Shown piece after piece: positions 49,982-59,659 of a DNA stretch of 64,000 bases (within the stretch, counting starts at the first letter, position 1; each line of letters opens with the position of its first letter). The stretch spans positions 62,001-126,000 of the forward strand of contig NZ_JAJBZH010000006.1 in the NCBI RefSeq assembly GCF_020551945.1. Reading direction: 5' to 3'. Origin of the DNA: Cellulosimicrobium marinum (lineage in GTDB: Bacteria; Actinomycetota; Actinomycetes; Actinomycetales; Cellulomonadaceae). A model generated the notes under the pieces. The model was not told the DNA's origin and did no database searches. It worked only from the letters and a program-made list of their open reading frames with translations. Position numbers and translations under genes: made by a program.

Positions 49982-50323
49982 ATGATTGTGCTTCGACGGG
50001 AGATCGGGGACGTGCTGCGAGACGCTCGCCAGCGTCAGGGGCGCACCCTGCGAGAGGTGTCCTCCGCGGCTCGGGTCTCGTTGGGTTACCTCAGCGAGGT
50101 CGAGCGCGGACAGAAGGAAGCGTCGTCGGAGCTGCTCGGCTCCATCTGCGAGGCGCTCGACGTCCCGCTGTCGCTGGTGCTGCGCGAGGTCAGCGACCGG
50201 GTGGCGGTCGCCGAGGGCCTGCTCATCCCGGACACGATCCCCGCGGACTTCGCGACGGCCGTGCTCGGGCGTCAGCACCCCGAGGGGACGACGCGACGCG
50301 AGGACCTCCAGCCGGTCGGCTGA
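49982..50323 (+). CDS. clgR: ClgR-type helix-turn-helix regulator
   Basis: 113 residues, ATG 49982, with GGAAGGGGG upstream. The XRE-type DNA-binding domain covers about residues 5-70: [40 protein letters not shown] and [18 protein letters not shown]. ClgR activates Clp protease and some repair genes in corynebacteria and streptomycetes, and is itself a protease substrate. The C-terminal tail here is short. Identification rests on this domain and on the cinA neighbourhood. It is convergent with nei2, four bases away. Confidence 0.87.
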   Translation: MIVLRREIGDVLRDARQRQGRTLREVSSAARVSLGYLSEVERGQKEASSELLGSICEALDVPLSLVLREVSDRVAVAEGLLIPDTIPADFATAVLGRQHPEGTTRREDLQPVG

Positions 50324-50327
50324 GTCC

Positions 50328-51161
50328 TCACCCCGGCGGCGGCTGGCAGCCGGGACACCAGAAGATCGGACGGTCGTAGGGCGGCTCGTTGGCCGTCCCG
50401 ACCGCGACGGGCGTGCCGCACGTGTGGCACGCCCGTCCTGCACGTCCGTGGACGTGCCGCACGTACCCGTCGCGCGGGTCGAAGCCGTGCCGGACGGTGC
50501 GTGCCATGAGCTCGCGGGCGGTGACCAGGACGCTCTCGAGGTCGGGCACGTCGCGCACGGGCGTCCACGGCCACACGCGTCGCGCGTGCAGGGACTCGGC
50601 GGTCCAGATCGTGCCGAGGCCGGCGACCGTGTGCTGGTCGAGCAGCGCCTCGGCGACGGGGACGCCCGTACCTGCCCGCTCCGGCCGGTGGCGAGGACCG
50701 AGGCCCCCCGCGGCGTCGTCCGCGAGGAGGCGCTGCACGGCCGTGCCGAGCCCGGCGTCGAGGAAGTCGTCGGCGAGGACGTCGGGCCCGAGGCCGCCGA
50801 CGACGCGGTGCTCGTCGCTCGTGCGCAGCACGTGCAGCATGCCGATGCGCACCCCGATCGTCGTCCACCACGCGTTCGCGAGGACGACCCGGACCGTCGG
50901 GCCCCCGCCGCGCGCCGCACCGGTGCCGGTGCGGGCGACGTGCCACTCGCCCTCCATGCGCAGGTGGGTGTGCAGGGTCCAGCCGTCGTCGAACCGTGTC
51001 AGCAGGTGCTTGCCGTACGGGACGACGTCGACGACGGTGCGGCCCACGAGGTCGTGCTCGGCGGCGCTCGGCCACCGCAGCTCCGCGCGCACGAGCGCGC
51101 GCCCGGTGAGCGCCTCGCCCAGCCGGGTGGCGGTGATCCGCACGACGTCACCCTCGGGCAC
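50328..51161 (-). CDS. nei2: Nei-family endonuclease VIII-like DNA glycosylase
   Basis: 277 residues from GTG 51161, with GGGAGG upstream. MPEGDVVRITATRLGEALTG has the catalytic Pro and Glu of the Nei subgroup. DQHTVAGLGTIWTAESLHAR is the helix-two-turn-helix. The zinc finger ligands are in RACHTCGTPV and FWCPGCQPPPG. The enzyme removes oxidised pyrimidines and cuts abasic sites. It lies 17 bases after lhr on the same strand, so helicase and glycosylase are probably co-expressed, a pairing known in mycobacteria. Confidence 0.9.
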   Translation of the reverse strand: MPEGDVVRITATRLGEALTGRALVRAELRWPSAAEHDLVGRTVVDVVPYGKHLLTRFDDGWTLHTHLRMEGEWHVARTGTGAARGGGPTVRVVLANAWWTTIGVRIGMLHVLRTSDEHRVVGGLGPDVLADDFLDAGLGTAVQRLLADDAAGGLGPRHRPERAGTGVPVAEALLDQHTVAGLGTIWTAESLHARRVWPWTPVRDVPDLESVLVTARELMARTVRHGFDPRDGYVRHVHGRAGRACHTCGTPVAVGTANEPPYDRPIFWCPGCQPPPG

Positions 51162-51178
51162 GCGTCACCTCCCGCACC

Positions 51179-54100
51179 TCACGCCGCACGCAGGCCCCGG
51201 GGGGTCGCGCGGAACCCCGCGTCGAGCATGGCGCGTGCGGCCTCGTCCGCGGGCGTGCTCGACGTCCCGGCGCCGGCGAGGGCGTCCACGCCGTCGATCC
51301 GCTGCACCACGACCTTGCCGAGCCGTCCGTCACGGACCGCGGCGACGAGCGCCGCGCACGCGTCGGCGAGCCGCGGCCCGTCGACGAACGACAGGACCGA
51401 GCGGCCGCCGCGCTCCACGTAGAGCGCGAGGTCGCCCTCGCTGAGGACGACGACCGCCCCGGCCTTGCGGCCCGGCCGGTGCCCCCGGGCCGCGCCCTCC
51501 GGCGCGTCGTCCTGCGACGCGGGCCGCACGGGCCAGGCGAGGGCCGCACCGTAGGGGTTGGCGGGGTCGGTCGCGGCGAGCAGGACCGGCCCCGGCGGGG
51601 GCCCGTCGGCCCGCGGGCCGACGCCGGCGTCGAGCGCGCGCTCGCGGTCCAGCCCGTCCGTGCGGAGCTGGTCGACGGCGCCCGGCAGCGCGAACTGCGA
51701 CCCGCCGAGGTGCTCGACGAAGTAGCCGCGGCGTGCCGCGCCGGTGGTCTCGAGCTCGGTGAGGACGCGGTAGACGTTGCGGAACGCCCCGGCGACCCCC
51801 TCCGCGGGGGCCACGGCCCGGGTGAGGACCCCGTGCCGGTCGAGGAGCACGCGCGCGAGCGCGTGCGCGCGCCGCGTGGGGTCGGGCTCGCGCTCGGGCA
51901 GCGCGGACCAGCGCCCGCCGCCGCCGCGCAGGGTGGTGTCGGGCGCGCCGGGCGGGCGCAGGCCGGCGAACCGGGCCCGTGCCATCGGGCGGGCGCGGGC
52001 CGGTGCGCGCGGGGCCCGGTGCGTCCCGCCCGCGGCACCGAGGCGCGACCGGAGGGCGCCGTACCCGTCGTTGGTCACGTGCCCGGACCACACGAGCTCC
52101 CACAGGGCGTCGAGCGTGGGGCCCACCTGCGTCCCGGCCCGCTCGGCGAGGACGGGGAGGAAGAAGCCGCCCGATCCGCGCAGGAGGTCGAGCAGGGACC
52201 GTGCGAGCGGGTCGTCCGGGTCGGGGGCCTCGTCGGGCAGGGTGAGGGGCGCCCACTCGGCGAGGTGCAGGCTCACGAGCCCGTCGCCCCCGCCGGAGCC
52301 GGGCAGGGCGGCGTGCCCGCACCAGACGACCTCGCCCGCGGTGGTCAGCTCGTCGAGCATCCCGGGCACGTAGTCCCGCACGCGGGCGGGGAGCACGAGC
52401 GTCTCGAGCGCCGACGCGGGGACGGCGGCGCCGGAGAGCTGCTCGACGACGCGCAGCACCCCGTCCGTCCCGCGCAGCTGGCCGACCCCCTGCCAGCGCG
52501 GCAGGAACACGCCGAGCGTCTCGGACGGGACGGGCTCGACCTCGGCGCGCAGCGCGGCGAGCGAGCGTCGCCGCAGCACGCGCAGCACCTCGGCGTCGCA
52601 CCAGTCGTCCCCGGTCCCGCCGAGCGACTCCGGGCGCAGCCGCCCGCGCACGACGAGCCGGGCGGCCTCGAGCCGTTCGAGCGCGTGCAGCACGACGGCC
52701 ACGCCGAGGCCGAGCCGCGCCGCGAGGGCGTGCGCGGAGAACGGTCCGCGGGTGCGGGCGTGGCGCCGCACGAGGTCCCCGAGGGGGTCGGGGACGGGCT
52801 CGGTGAAGACCTCGGGGATGCCGACGGGCAGGGCGACGCCCAGCGCGTCGCGCAGGCGCCCGGCGTCCTCGACGACGGCCCACTGCCGCGCGCGTTCGTC
52901 CGGCACCCCGGCGAGGCGGACGGCGATGACGCGTCGTGCCGTCCCGAGCTCCGCGAGCCAGTCGTCGACGTCGTCACGGACCTCCTCGCGCGTGCGGGCG
53001 GCGAGCTCGTCGCGGGTGAGCGGTCCCAGGCGGCGCAGCACGTCCCACAGGTCCTCGGCGTGCCGCGCGCGACGGTCGGGCGCGAGCGCGCCGAGCTCGG
53101 CCTCGGTCCGCTCGATCGCGGCGGGGTCGAGGAGGTCGGCGAGCTGCGCGCTCGCGCCGTCGCCGCCCAGCAGCTCCGCGAGGAGCGTCGGGTCGAGCGA
53201 CAGCGCGGCCGCGCGGCGCTCGGCCAGCGGCGCGTCGCCGTCGTAGAGGAACTGGGCGGTGTACCCGAACAGGAGCGACTGCGCGAAGGGCGACGGGGTC
53301 GGCGTCGTCACCTCGACGAGGCGGACCCGGCCGTGCGCGAGGTCGCGCATGAGGTCGGTGAGCGCCGCGACGTCGAAGTCGTCCTGGAGGCACTCGCGGG
53401 CGGCCTCCAGCACGACGGGGAACTCCGGGTACTCCGAGGCGACCGACAGGAGCTGTGCGGAGCGCTGGCGCTGCTGCCACAGGGGCTGGCGGCGGTCGGG
53501 GCGGCGCCGGGGGAGCAGCAGGGCGCGGGCCGCCGCCTCCCGGAACCGCGACGCGAACATCACCGACCCGCCGAGCTCGGTGCGCACGGCGTCGAGGACG
53601 TCGTCCGGGTCGAGGAGCAGGTCCTCCACCGGGACCGGGCCGTCGGCCACGACCCGGGCCCCGTCCGGCCCGTCGGCCGACGGCGGGCCGTCGAGCCACG
53701 AGTCGCCGGTGTCGGGCAGGCGCAGCACGATCCCGTCGTCCGCGTGCATCGCGGCGGCGTCGACCCCGTAGCGCTCGCGGAGGCGGGCGGCGAGGACGAG
53801 AGCCCAGGGTGCGTGGACCTTCGCGCCGTACGGCGAGTGCACGACGACCCGCCAGTCGCCCAGCTCGTCGCGGAACCGCTCGACGACGACGGTGCGGTCG
53901 TCGGGCACCCGGCCGGTGGCGGCGCGCTGCTCGTCGAGGTACGCGACGAGGTTGTCGCTCGCCCACGCGTCGAGCCCGGCGGCCGCGAGGCGCTCCCGGG
54001 CCGCCGCGCCGTCCGTCGCGACGAGCGCGTCCGTCTCGCGCACCCACGCACCGAGCGCGCGCCCGAGCTCGGCGGGCCGCCCGGGGGAGTCGCCCTTCCA

Positions 54101-56116
54101 GAACGGCAGGCGACCCGGGATGCCGGGGGCGGGCGTGACGAGCACCCGGTCGGGCGTGATGTCCTCGATCCGCCACGTGCTCGACCCGAGCGTGAACGTG
54201 TCGCCGACGCGCGACTCGTAGACCATCTCCTCGTCGAGCTCGCCGACCCGCTTGCCGCCCCGGGGCGCGCGCTCGCGGGCCGGTCCCGCGTCGTCGTCCC
54301 CGCCCGTCGTCGCGTCCGCGCCCGACGCGAGGAACACCCCGTACAGGCCGCGGTCCGGGATCGTGCCGCCGCTCGTCGCGGCCAGGCGCAGCGCCCCGGG
54401 CCGCCCGGTGAGGGTGCCCGACGCGCGGTCCCACACGACGCGCGCCCGCAGCTCGCCGAAGTCCTCGCTCGGGTAGCGCCCGGCGAGCATGTCGAGCACC
54501 GCGTGCAGGGAGGCGTCGCCGAGGCGCGCGTACGGCGCGCTGCGGCGCACGAGCGCGGCGAGCGCGTCGACCGACCACGTGTCGACCGCGACCATGGCGA
54601 CGACCTGCTGCGCGAGCACGTCGAGCGGGTTGGCGAGCACGTGCAGCTCCTCGATGCCGCCCGAGCGCATGCGCTCCGCGACGACCGCGGACGGCACGAG
54701 GTCCCCGCGGTGCGTGGGGAACACCACGCCGTGCGACACGGCGCCGACCTGGTGACCGGCGCGCCCGATGCGTTGCAGACCCGACGCGACCGACGGCGGC
54801 GCGCCGACCTGGACCACGAGGTCGACCGCGCCCATGTCGATCCCGAGCTCGAGGCTCGACGTCGCGACCACCGCGGGCAGCCGGCCGTCCTTGAGCTCGG
54901 TCTCGGTGCGGGTGCGCTCGGCGCGGCTCATCGACCCGTGGTGCGCCCGGGCGATCACCGGCTCGACGCCCGAGCTCGCGCCCGACTGCGCCTGCACCTG
55001 CGCGGCCGTGACCGTGGCCGGGTCGAGCACGTCCTCGCCCTGCCGCTCGGCCCACAGCTCGTTCATGCGCGCGGTGAGCCGCTCGGCGCCGCGGCGCGAG
55101 TTGGTGAACACCAGCGTCGAGCGGTGCCCCGCGACGAGGTCGACGACGCGCTCCTCGACGTGCGGCCACACCGACGGGCGGGCCGGCCGGTCGCCGCCCG
55201 GGCGCGACGTCGCGGGCCCCGACAGGTCGGGCTCGCCCGGGGGCAGCGGCACGAGGCCCGGGAGCCCCCCGGGCGCGGCGACCCCCGACGGCGCGGGGGC
55301 CCCCGCACCGTCGGGGGTCCTCGGGGCGGACGCCGGGACCGTCAGGTCGGCGAGGTCCGGGACCGGGACCACCACGTCGACCTCGATGCGCTTCGTCGCG
55401 GGCGGCTGCACCACGACCACCTCGCGCCCGCCCTCCTCGGCAGGCCGGTGCCCGCCGAGGAACGTCGCGACGGCCTCGACCGGACGGACGGTCGCCGAGA
55501 GCCCGACCCGCTGGGCCGGACCGCGCCCGCTCTCCTCCAGGAGGGCGTCGAGACGTTCGAGCGACACCGCGAGATGGGCGCCGCGCTTCGTGCCCGCGAC
55601 CGCGTGGATCTCGTCGACGATCACCGTCCCCACCCCGGCCAGCCCGGCGCGCGCGGCCGACGTCAGCACGAGGAACAACGACTCCGGCGTCGTGATGAGG
55701 ATGTCCGGCGGGTGCGTCGCGAGGCGGCGGCGCTCCGTCGCGGGCGTGTCACCCGTGCGGGTGCCGACCACGACGTCCGGCACGTCGCGCCCCAGCCGGA
55801 CCGCCGCCTGCCGGATCCCGGCGAGCGGGGAGCGCAGGTTGCGCTCGACGTCCGCCGCCAGCGCCTTGAGCGGCGAGACGTACAGGACGCGGCAGCGCTG
55901 CTCGCGCTCCGGGACGGGGGAGCCCATGATCCGGTCCAGCGACCACAGGAACGCGGCCAGCGTCTTGCCCGACCCGGTCGGCGCCACGACGAGCGCGTGC
56001 CGGTCCGTCGACACGGCGTCCCACGCGCCCGCCTGCGCGGGGGTCGGCGCGTCGAACGCGCCCGCGAACCACGCACGGGTGGGCGCGGCGAAGCGCTCCA
56101 GGGGGTCCACGGTCAC
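51179..56116 (-). CDS. lhr: Lhr-type ATP-dependent superfamily 2 helicase
   Basis: 1645 residues from GTG 56116; an upstream in-frame start at 56143 is less likely. Walker A APTGSGKT is at residues 45-52 and the DEIH box at 168-171, with TTPESLFLVLTS between. The second RecA-like domain has LVFTNSRRGAERLTARMNEL, HHGSMSRAERTRTETELKDG and LQRIGRAGHQVGAVSHG. The Lhr core (to about 900) is followed by a large C-terminal region that forms a DNA-bridging assembly in other Lhr proteins. It translocates on single strands and unwinds RNA:DNA hybrids. nei2 follows in the operon. Confidence 0.95.
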   Translation of the reverse strand: MTVDPLERFAAPTRAWFAGAFDAPTPAQAGAWDAVSTDRHALVVAPTGSGKTLAAFLWSLDRIMGSPVPEREQRCRVLYVSPLKALAADVERNLRSPLAGIRQAAVRLGRDVPDVVVGTRTGDTPATERRRLATHPPDILITTPESLFLVLTSAARAGLAGVGTVIVDEIHAVAGTKRGAHLAVSLERLDALLEESGRGPAQRVGLSATVRPVEAVATFLGGHRPAEEGGREVVVVQPPATKRIEVDVVVPVPDLADLTVPASAPRTPDGAGAPAPSGVAAPGGLPGLVPLPPGEPDLSGPATSRPGGDRPARPSVWPHVEERVVDLVAGHRSTLVFTNSRRGAERLTARMNELWAERQGEDVLDPATVTAAQVQAQSGASSGVEPVIARAHHGSMSRAERTRTETELKDGRLPAVVATSSLELGIDMGAVDLVVQVGAPPSVASGLQRIGRAGHQVGAVSHGVVFPTHRGDLVPSAVVAERMRSGGIEELHVLANPLDVLAQQVVAMVAVDTWSVDALAALVRRSAPYARLGDASLHAVLDMLAGRYPSEDFGELRARVVWDRASGTLTGRPGALRLAATSGGTIPDRGLYGVFLASGADATTGGDDDAGPARERAPRGGKRVGELDEEMVYESRVGDTFTLGSSTWRIEDITPDRVLVTPAPGIPGRLPFWKGDSPGRPAELGRALGAWVRETDALVATDGAAARERLAAAGLDAWASDNLVAYLDEQRAATGRVPDDRTVVVERFRDELGDWRVVVHSPYGAKVHAPWALVLAARLRERYGVDAAAMHADDGIVLRLPDTGDSWLDGPPSADGPDGARVVADGPVPVEDLLLDPDDVLDAVRTELGGSVMFASRFREAAARALLLPRRRPDRRQPLWQQRQRSAQLLSVASEYPEFPVVLEAARECLQDDFDVAALTDLMRDLAHGRVRLVEVTTPTPSPFAQSLLFGYTAQFLYDGDAPLAERRAAALSLDPTLLAELLGGDGASAQLADLLDPAAIERTEAELGALAPDRRARHAEDLWDVLRRLGPLTRDELAARTREEVRDDVDDWLAELGTARRVIAVRLAGVPDERARQWAVVEDAGRLRDALGVALPVGIPEVFTEPVPDPLGDLVRRHARTRGPFSAHALAARLGLGVAVVLHALERLEAARLVVRGRLRPESLGGTGDDWCDAEVLRVLRRRSLAALRAEVEPVPSETLGVFLPRWQGVGQLRGTDGVLRVVEQLSGAAVPASALETLVLPARVRDYVPGMLDELTTAGEVVWCGHAALPGSGGGDGLVSLHLAEWAPLTLPDEAPDPDDPLARSLLDLLRGSGGFFLPVLAERAGTQVGPTLDALWELVWSGHVTNDGYGALRSRLGAAGGTHRAPRAPARARPMARARFAGLRPPGAPDTTLRGGGGRWSALPEREPDPTRRAHALARVLLDRHGVLTRAVAPAEGVAGAFRNVYRVLTELETTGAARRGYFVEHLGGSQFALPGAVDQLRTDGLDRERALDAGVGPRADGPPPGPVLLAATDPANPYGAALAWPVRPASQDDAPEGAARGHRPGRKAGAVVVLSEGDLALYVERGGRSVLSFVDGPRLADACAALVAAVRDGRLGKVVVQRIDGVDALAGAGTSSTPADEAARAMLDAGFRATPRGLRAA

Positions 56117-56122
56117 GCGCCC

Positions 56123-56128
56123 ATTCTC
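56123..56128 (-). promoter_or_regulatory. Candidate -10 for lhr-nei2
   Basis: On the reverse strand GAGAAT ends 6 nt before the GTG at 56116. Eight bases further upstream lies GGGTG, partly like the RecA-NDp/PafBC promoter box. Confidence 0.4.
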
Positions 56129-56211
56129 ACCGCAGCCACCCACGCCCGCCCCGGGAGCGCCCCCGTGCCGTGCCGCGCGGCCGCCGGTGCGGGCGCCCGC
56201 CCCGGACGTGG

Positions 56212-56217
56212 GAGGCT
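56212..56217 (+). promoter_or_regulatory. Candidate -10 for the DUF3046 gene
   Basis: GAGGCT ends 6 nt before the GTG at 56224. Confidence 0.4.
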
Positions 56218-56223
56218 GGGGCC

Positions 56224-56457
56224 GTGCGCTACCGCGAGTTCTGGCAGCTGGTCGACGAGGTGTTCGGCGACGCCTACGGGCGCACGCTCGCCCGCGACCA
56301 GGTGCTCACCGCCCTCGGCGACCGGACCGCCGCGCAGGCGATCGACGACGGCGTCGAGCCGCGCGTCGTCTGGCACGCGCTCTGCGACGCCCTCGACGTC
56401 CCCGACGCGCGCCGCTGGGGGCACGACGAGCACCGCCAGGCACCACCCGCACGCTGA
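56224..56457 (+). CDS. DUF3046 family protein
   Basis: 77 residues from GTG 56224. The sequence MRYREFWQLVDEVFGDAYGR and VVWHALCDALDVPDARRWG is typical of DUF3046, a small actinobacterial protein commonly found upstream of recA. Function is unknown. No membrane or metal-binding feature is seen. Confidence 0.88.
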   Translation: MRYREFWQLVDEVFGDAYGRTLARDQVLTALGDRTAAQAIDDGVEPRVVWHALCDALDVPDARRWGHDEHRQAPPAR

Positions 56458-56498
56458 GCCGGCCCGGACCCCGCCGCGCACCCCGGCCCGACCGCGAG

Positions 56499-56504
56499 CA
56501 TGAT
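56499..56504 (+). promoter_or_regulatory. Candidate -10 for the membrane phosphodiesterase gene
   Basis: CATGAT ends 6 nt before the ATG at 56511. Confidence 0.35.
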
Positions 56505-56510
56505 GGCCGC

Positions 56511-58724
56511 ATGACGGACCCGGCGACACGGCGCGGCCGCCCGCCCCTCGTGACGGCCGCGGACGTCCGCGGCGCGCTGTGGTCCCTCGTGACGACCGCC
56601 GCCGGGCTCGGCGTCGCGATCGCCCTCGTCCCCGGCGTGGAGGCCTCCACCCCCTGGTCGGTCCTCCTCGCGGCGCTCGCGGTCGGGGTCGGCGACGTCG
56701 CCCTGCGCCCTGCCCTGCGCGGCGTCGCGCGCCGCGCCGGCGTGGTCGGCGCGCTGGTGTCCGGCCTGCTCGCCCAGGTGCTCGTCGTCGGGGCCGCGCT
56801 CACGCTCCTGCCCGGGTTCGGCACGCCGACGTGGGGCGCGGTGCTCGCGGTCCTCGTCGTCGCCGGGGTGCTCATGGCGGTCGGCCGCTGGGTGGTCGGC
56901 GCCCACGACCGCGAGTACGTGCTCGGCGACCTCGTGCGACGGGCCCGGCGCCGCGCCGGGGTCGACGCGCGGGGAGCCGACCGCACCGGCGGGGCCGCCC
57001 CCGAGCGCGGGCTGCTCGTCGTCATGCTCGACGGCGTGGCGCGCCCGACGCTCGACCACGCCCTCCAGGCCGGGCTCGCCCCGACCCTCGCGCGCTGGCT
57101 CGGCGACGGCAGCCACCGCCTCACCTCCTGGTGGGCGCGCGTGCCCGCCACGACGCCCGCGAGCACGATCGGGCTCCTGCACGGCTCGACCGAGCACGTC
57201 CCCGCGTTCCGGTGGTGGTCGCGGGACCTCGGGCGCCTCGTCGTGACCAACCGGCCCGCCGACGCCGCGCTCGTCGAGGAACGCACGCGCGACGGCGCCG
57301 GGCTCCTCGCCGACGGGGGCGCCGCCGTGTCGACGATGTTCTCCGGCGACGCGGCGACGACCCTGCTCGTCATGAGCCGCGCGTCGTCGGGACTGGGGCC
57401 CGGGCAGATGTTCGTCCGCTTCTTCGCGAGCCCGTTCGTCCTCGTGCGCGCCGTCGTCGTCACCGCCGCCGAGGTCGTCAAGGAGCTCTACCAGGGCTGG
57501 CAGCAGGCCGTGCGCCGTGTCGAGCCGCGCGTCTCGCGCCTCGGCTGGTACCCCGTCCTGCGGGCCGTGACGAACGTCGTCCTGCGCGACCTCAACACGA
57601 CCCTCGTCGCCGAGCAGCTCGTGCGCGGCGTCCCCGTCGTGTGCGTCGACCTCGTCGACCACGACGAGATCGCCCACCACGCCGGGCCCCTGCGTCCGGA
57701 GTCGATGCGCGCGCTGGAAGGGCTCGACGGCGTGCTCGGCCTCTGGGAGCAGGTCGCCGCCCTCGCGCCGCGGCGCTACGAGATCGTCGTGGTCTCCGAC
57801 CACGGGCAGTCGCTCGGTGCGACCTTCGAGCAGGTCGTGGGACGCTCCTTCCTCGCCGAGGTCCGCCGCCTCATGGCGCTCCCGGTGCCCGACGGCGCGG
57901 GCCCGCGGCCGGGTGCCGGTCCGGCGTCGGGCCCGGGGACGGGCCGACGCCGCGCGACCGCGCCCGACAGCGAGGCGTGGGGCCCGGCCAACACCGCCCT
58001 CAACGCGCTCCGGCCCGGCGACGGCGAGGCGGGCCGCATGATGGTCGGCCCGGACCGCACCGAGCGGCGGCCCGCGGCACCCGGCGCCGCGGAGCTGCCC
58101 GAGGTCGCCGTCGTCGGGTCCGGCAACCTCGGCATGGTGTGGTTCTGCCGCGAGCCGCGGCGCCTGCTCGGCACGGAGGTGGACGAGCGCTGGCCCGCGC
58201 TCGTCGCCGGGCTCGTCGCCAACCCCGCGGTCGGCGTCGTCGTCGCCCACGAGGACGACGGCGCGGGCGGCCGCACCGTCGTCGCGCGCGGCCCCGGCGG
58301 GACGCACGACCTCGTCACCGGCGCCGTCGACGGCGACGACCCCCTCGCGCCCTACGGCTCCCGGGCCGTCGCGGACCTCCTGCGCGTCGCCCGCCTCGAC
58401 GACGCGGGCGACCTCGTCCTCGTCTCCCGCGTCGACGACATGGGCATGGTCCACGCGTTCGAAGGGCTCGTCGGGTCCCACGGCGGGCTCGGGGGCGCCC
58501 AGAACCACGCCGTCCTCGTCCACCCCACCACGCTCGCCGTCCCTGACGACGAGCTCGAGGACGTCGACGGCGAACGCCTCCTCGTCGGCGCGGAGGCCGT
58601 GCACCGCCGCCTCGTCTCCTGGCTCGTCGACCTCGACGTGCGCCCGCCCGCCCGCACCTCGACCCCGGTCGACGAGCACGCACCGACCACGAGCGACCCC
58701 GCGGACCGGGGCGCGCCCCGATGA
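56511..58724 (+). CDS. Phage holin-like membrane domain fused to alkaline-phosphatase-fold phosphodiesterase
   Basis: 737 residues, ATG 56511. Four membrane helices (about 22-125) resemble the holin-4/PspC-like module of proteins annotated as phage holin family. The remainder is an alkaline-phosphatase/type I phosphodiesterase fold: GLLVVMLDGVARPTLDHALQ, ARVPATTPASTIGLLHGSTE (nucleophile region), VVCVDLVDHDEIAHHAGPL and IVVVSDHGQSLGATF supply metal ligands. A Pro/Gly-rich insert lies at about 455-490. It may cleave phosphodiesters or lipid headgroups at the membrane. No phage genes are near. Its stop overlaps the MBL start. Confidence 0.8.
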   Translation: MTDPATRRGRPPLVTAADVRGALWSLVTTAAGLGVAIALVPGVEASTPWSVLLAALAVGVGDVALRPALRGVARRAGVVGALVSGLLAQVLVVGAALTLLPGFGTPTWGAVLAVLVVAGVLMAVGRWVVGAHDREYVLGDLVRRARRRAGVDARGADRTGGAAPERGLLVVMLDGVARPTLDHALQAGLAPTLARWLGDGSHRLTSWWARVPATTPASTIGLLHGSTEHVPAFRWWSRDLGRLVVTNRPADAALVEERTRDGAGLLADGGAAVSTMFSGDAATTLLVMSRASSGLGPGQMFVRFFASPFVLVRAVVVTAAEVVKELYQGWQQAVRRVEPRVSRLGWYPVLRAVTNVVLRDLNTTLVAEQLVRGVPVVCVDLVDHDEIAHHAGPLRPESMRALEGLDGVLGLWEQVAALAPRRYEIVVVSDHGQSLGATFEQVVGRSFLAEVRRLMALPVPDGAGPRPGAGPASGPGTGRRRATAPDSEAWGPANTALNALRPGDGEAGRMMVGPDRTERRPAAPGAAELPEVAVVGSGNLGMVWFCREPRRLLGTEVDERWPALVAGLVANPAVGVVVAHEDDGAGGRTVVARGPGGTHDLVTGAVDGDDPLAPYGSRAVADLLRVARLDDAGDLVLVSRVDDMGMVHAFEGLVGSHGGLGGAQNHAVLVHPTTLAVPDDELEDVDGERLLVGAEAVHRRLVSWLVDLDVRPPARTSTPVDEHAPTTSDPADRGAPR

Positions 58725-59515
58725 GCCTCACCGTGACGTGGCTCGGGCACTCCACCGTCGTGCTCGACGCGACCGCACCCGGGGGACCGCCGACCCGCCT
58801 GGTGACCGACCCCCTGCTGCACCGCCACGCCGGTCTGCTGCGCCGCCGCGGCGACCGCCCCGCCGAGGTCTGGCGCGACGCCGACGCCGTCCTGCTCTCC
58901 CACCTCCACCACGACCACGCCGAGCTGCGCTCCCTCCGGCTGCTGAGCGGCACCCCCGTCCTCACCGCCCCCGCCAACGCCCGGTGGCTGCGCACCAAGG
59001 GGCTGCGCGGCGTCGGGCTCGACGACACGTGGCACGACGTCGGCGACCCGGACGCCGACGTCGCCGTCCGACTCGCCCCCGCCGTCCACGGGCACCGGCC
59101 CATGCCGCACCGGCCCAACGCCGCCACCGGGCACCTCGTGCGCGTCGGCCGCGCCCCGGGCGTCCGGGTCTGGGCCGTCGGCGACACCGAGCGATTCGGC
59201 GCGATGGCGCACCTCGCGGCGCTCGCGGGCGGCCCGGTCGACGTCGCGCTCGTCCCCGTCTCCGGGTGGGGTCCGCGCCTGTCCGGCGGGCACCTCGGGC
59301 CGGTCGAGGCGGCGCGCGCGTGCGCGGAGGTCGGCGTCCGCGTCGCGGTCCCCGTGCACTGGGGCACGCTCCACGCGCCGGGGGTGCGGAACCTCCCGCG
59401 GGGGTGGATGGACCACGCCGGGGCCGCGTTCGAGGCGGCGGCGCACCGCGAGGCGCCCGGGACGCGCGTGGTCGTCCTCGCGCCGGGGGAGTCCTGGTCC
59501 CTCGCGGACGCCTGA
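58721..59515 (+). CDS. UlaG-like metallo-beta-lactamase-fold protein
   Basis: 264 residues, ATG 58721, overlapping the previous stop as ATGA. The motif [18 protein letters not shown] carries HxHxDH, and [17 protein letters not shown] opens the fold as in UlaG/YtnP-like hydrolases. Further metal residues lie in [11 protein letters not shown] and [10 protein letters not shown]. It resembles cytoplasmic phosphodiesterase or lactonase-like proteins; the substrate is unknown. Coupling to the upstream phosphodiesterase suggests a shared pathway. Confidence 0.83.
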   Translation: MSLTVTWLGHSTVVLDATAPGGPPTRLVTDPLLHRHAGLLRRRGDRPAEVWRDADAVLLSHLHHDHAELRSLRLLSGTPVLTAPANARWLRTKGLRGVGLDDTWHDVGDPDADVAVRLAPAVHGHRPMPHRPNAATGHLVRVGRAPGVRVWAVGDTERFGAMAHLAALAGGPVDVALVPVSGWGPRLSGGHLGPVEAARACAEVGVRVAVPVHWGTLHAPGVRNLPRGWMDHAGAAFEAAAHREAPGTRVVVLAPGESWSLADA

Positions 59516-59566
59516 ACCCCGCGGGTGCACCGGGAGGCGCGACACGCCCGGCGCCGCGGTTCCGGG

Positions 59567-59582
59567 TCGAACACCTGTTCGG
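59567..59582. promoter_or_regulatory. LexA SOS box of recA
   Basis: TCGAACACCTGTTCGG matches the Gram-positive/actinobacterial SOS consensus TCGAAC-N4-GTTCGA in all but the last base. It lies directly before a -10 (TAGAGT, 59584-59589), so LexA would block that promoter. Confidence 0.85.
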
Positions 59583-59583
59583 C

Positions 59584-59589
59584 TAGAGT
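59584..59589 (+). promoter_or_regulatory. -10 of the LexA-controlled recA promoter
   Basis: TAGAGT follows the SOS box by one base. Transcription would begin near 59596 with a leader of about 137 nt. Confidence 0.6.
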
Positions 59590-59659
59590 CGTCCACAGGT
59601 GACCGCGCGAGCGCGGGGAGCCGAGGACCGCGACGACGATCCACAGGCCGGACCAGGCG

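Noticed and set aside
56511-58724. Prophage remnant suggested by the holin-like domain
   Set aside because: No other phage genes, attachment sites or composition change are nearby, and the protein is mainly an enzyme.
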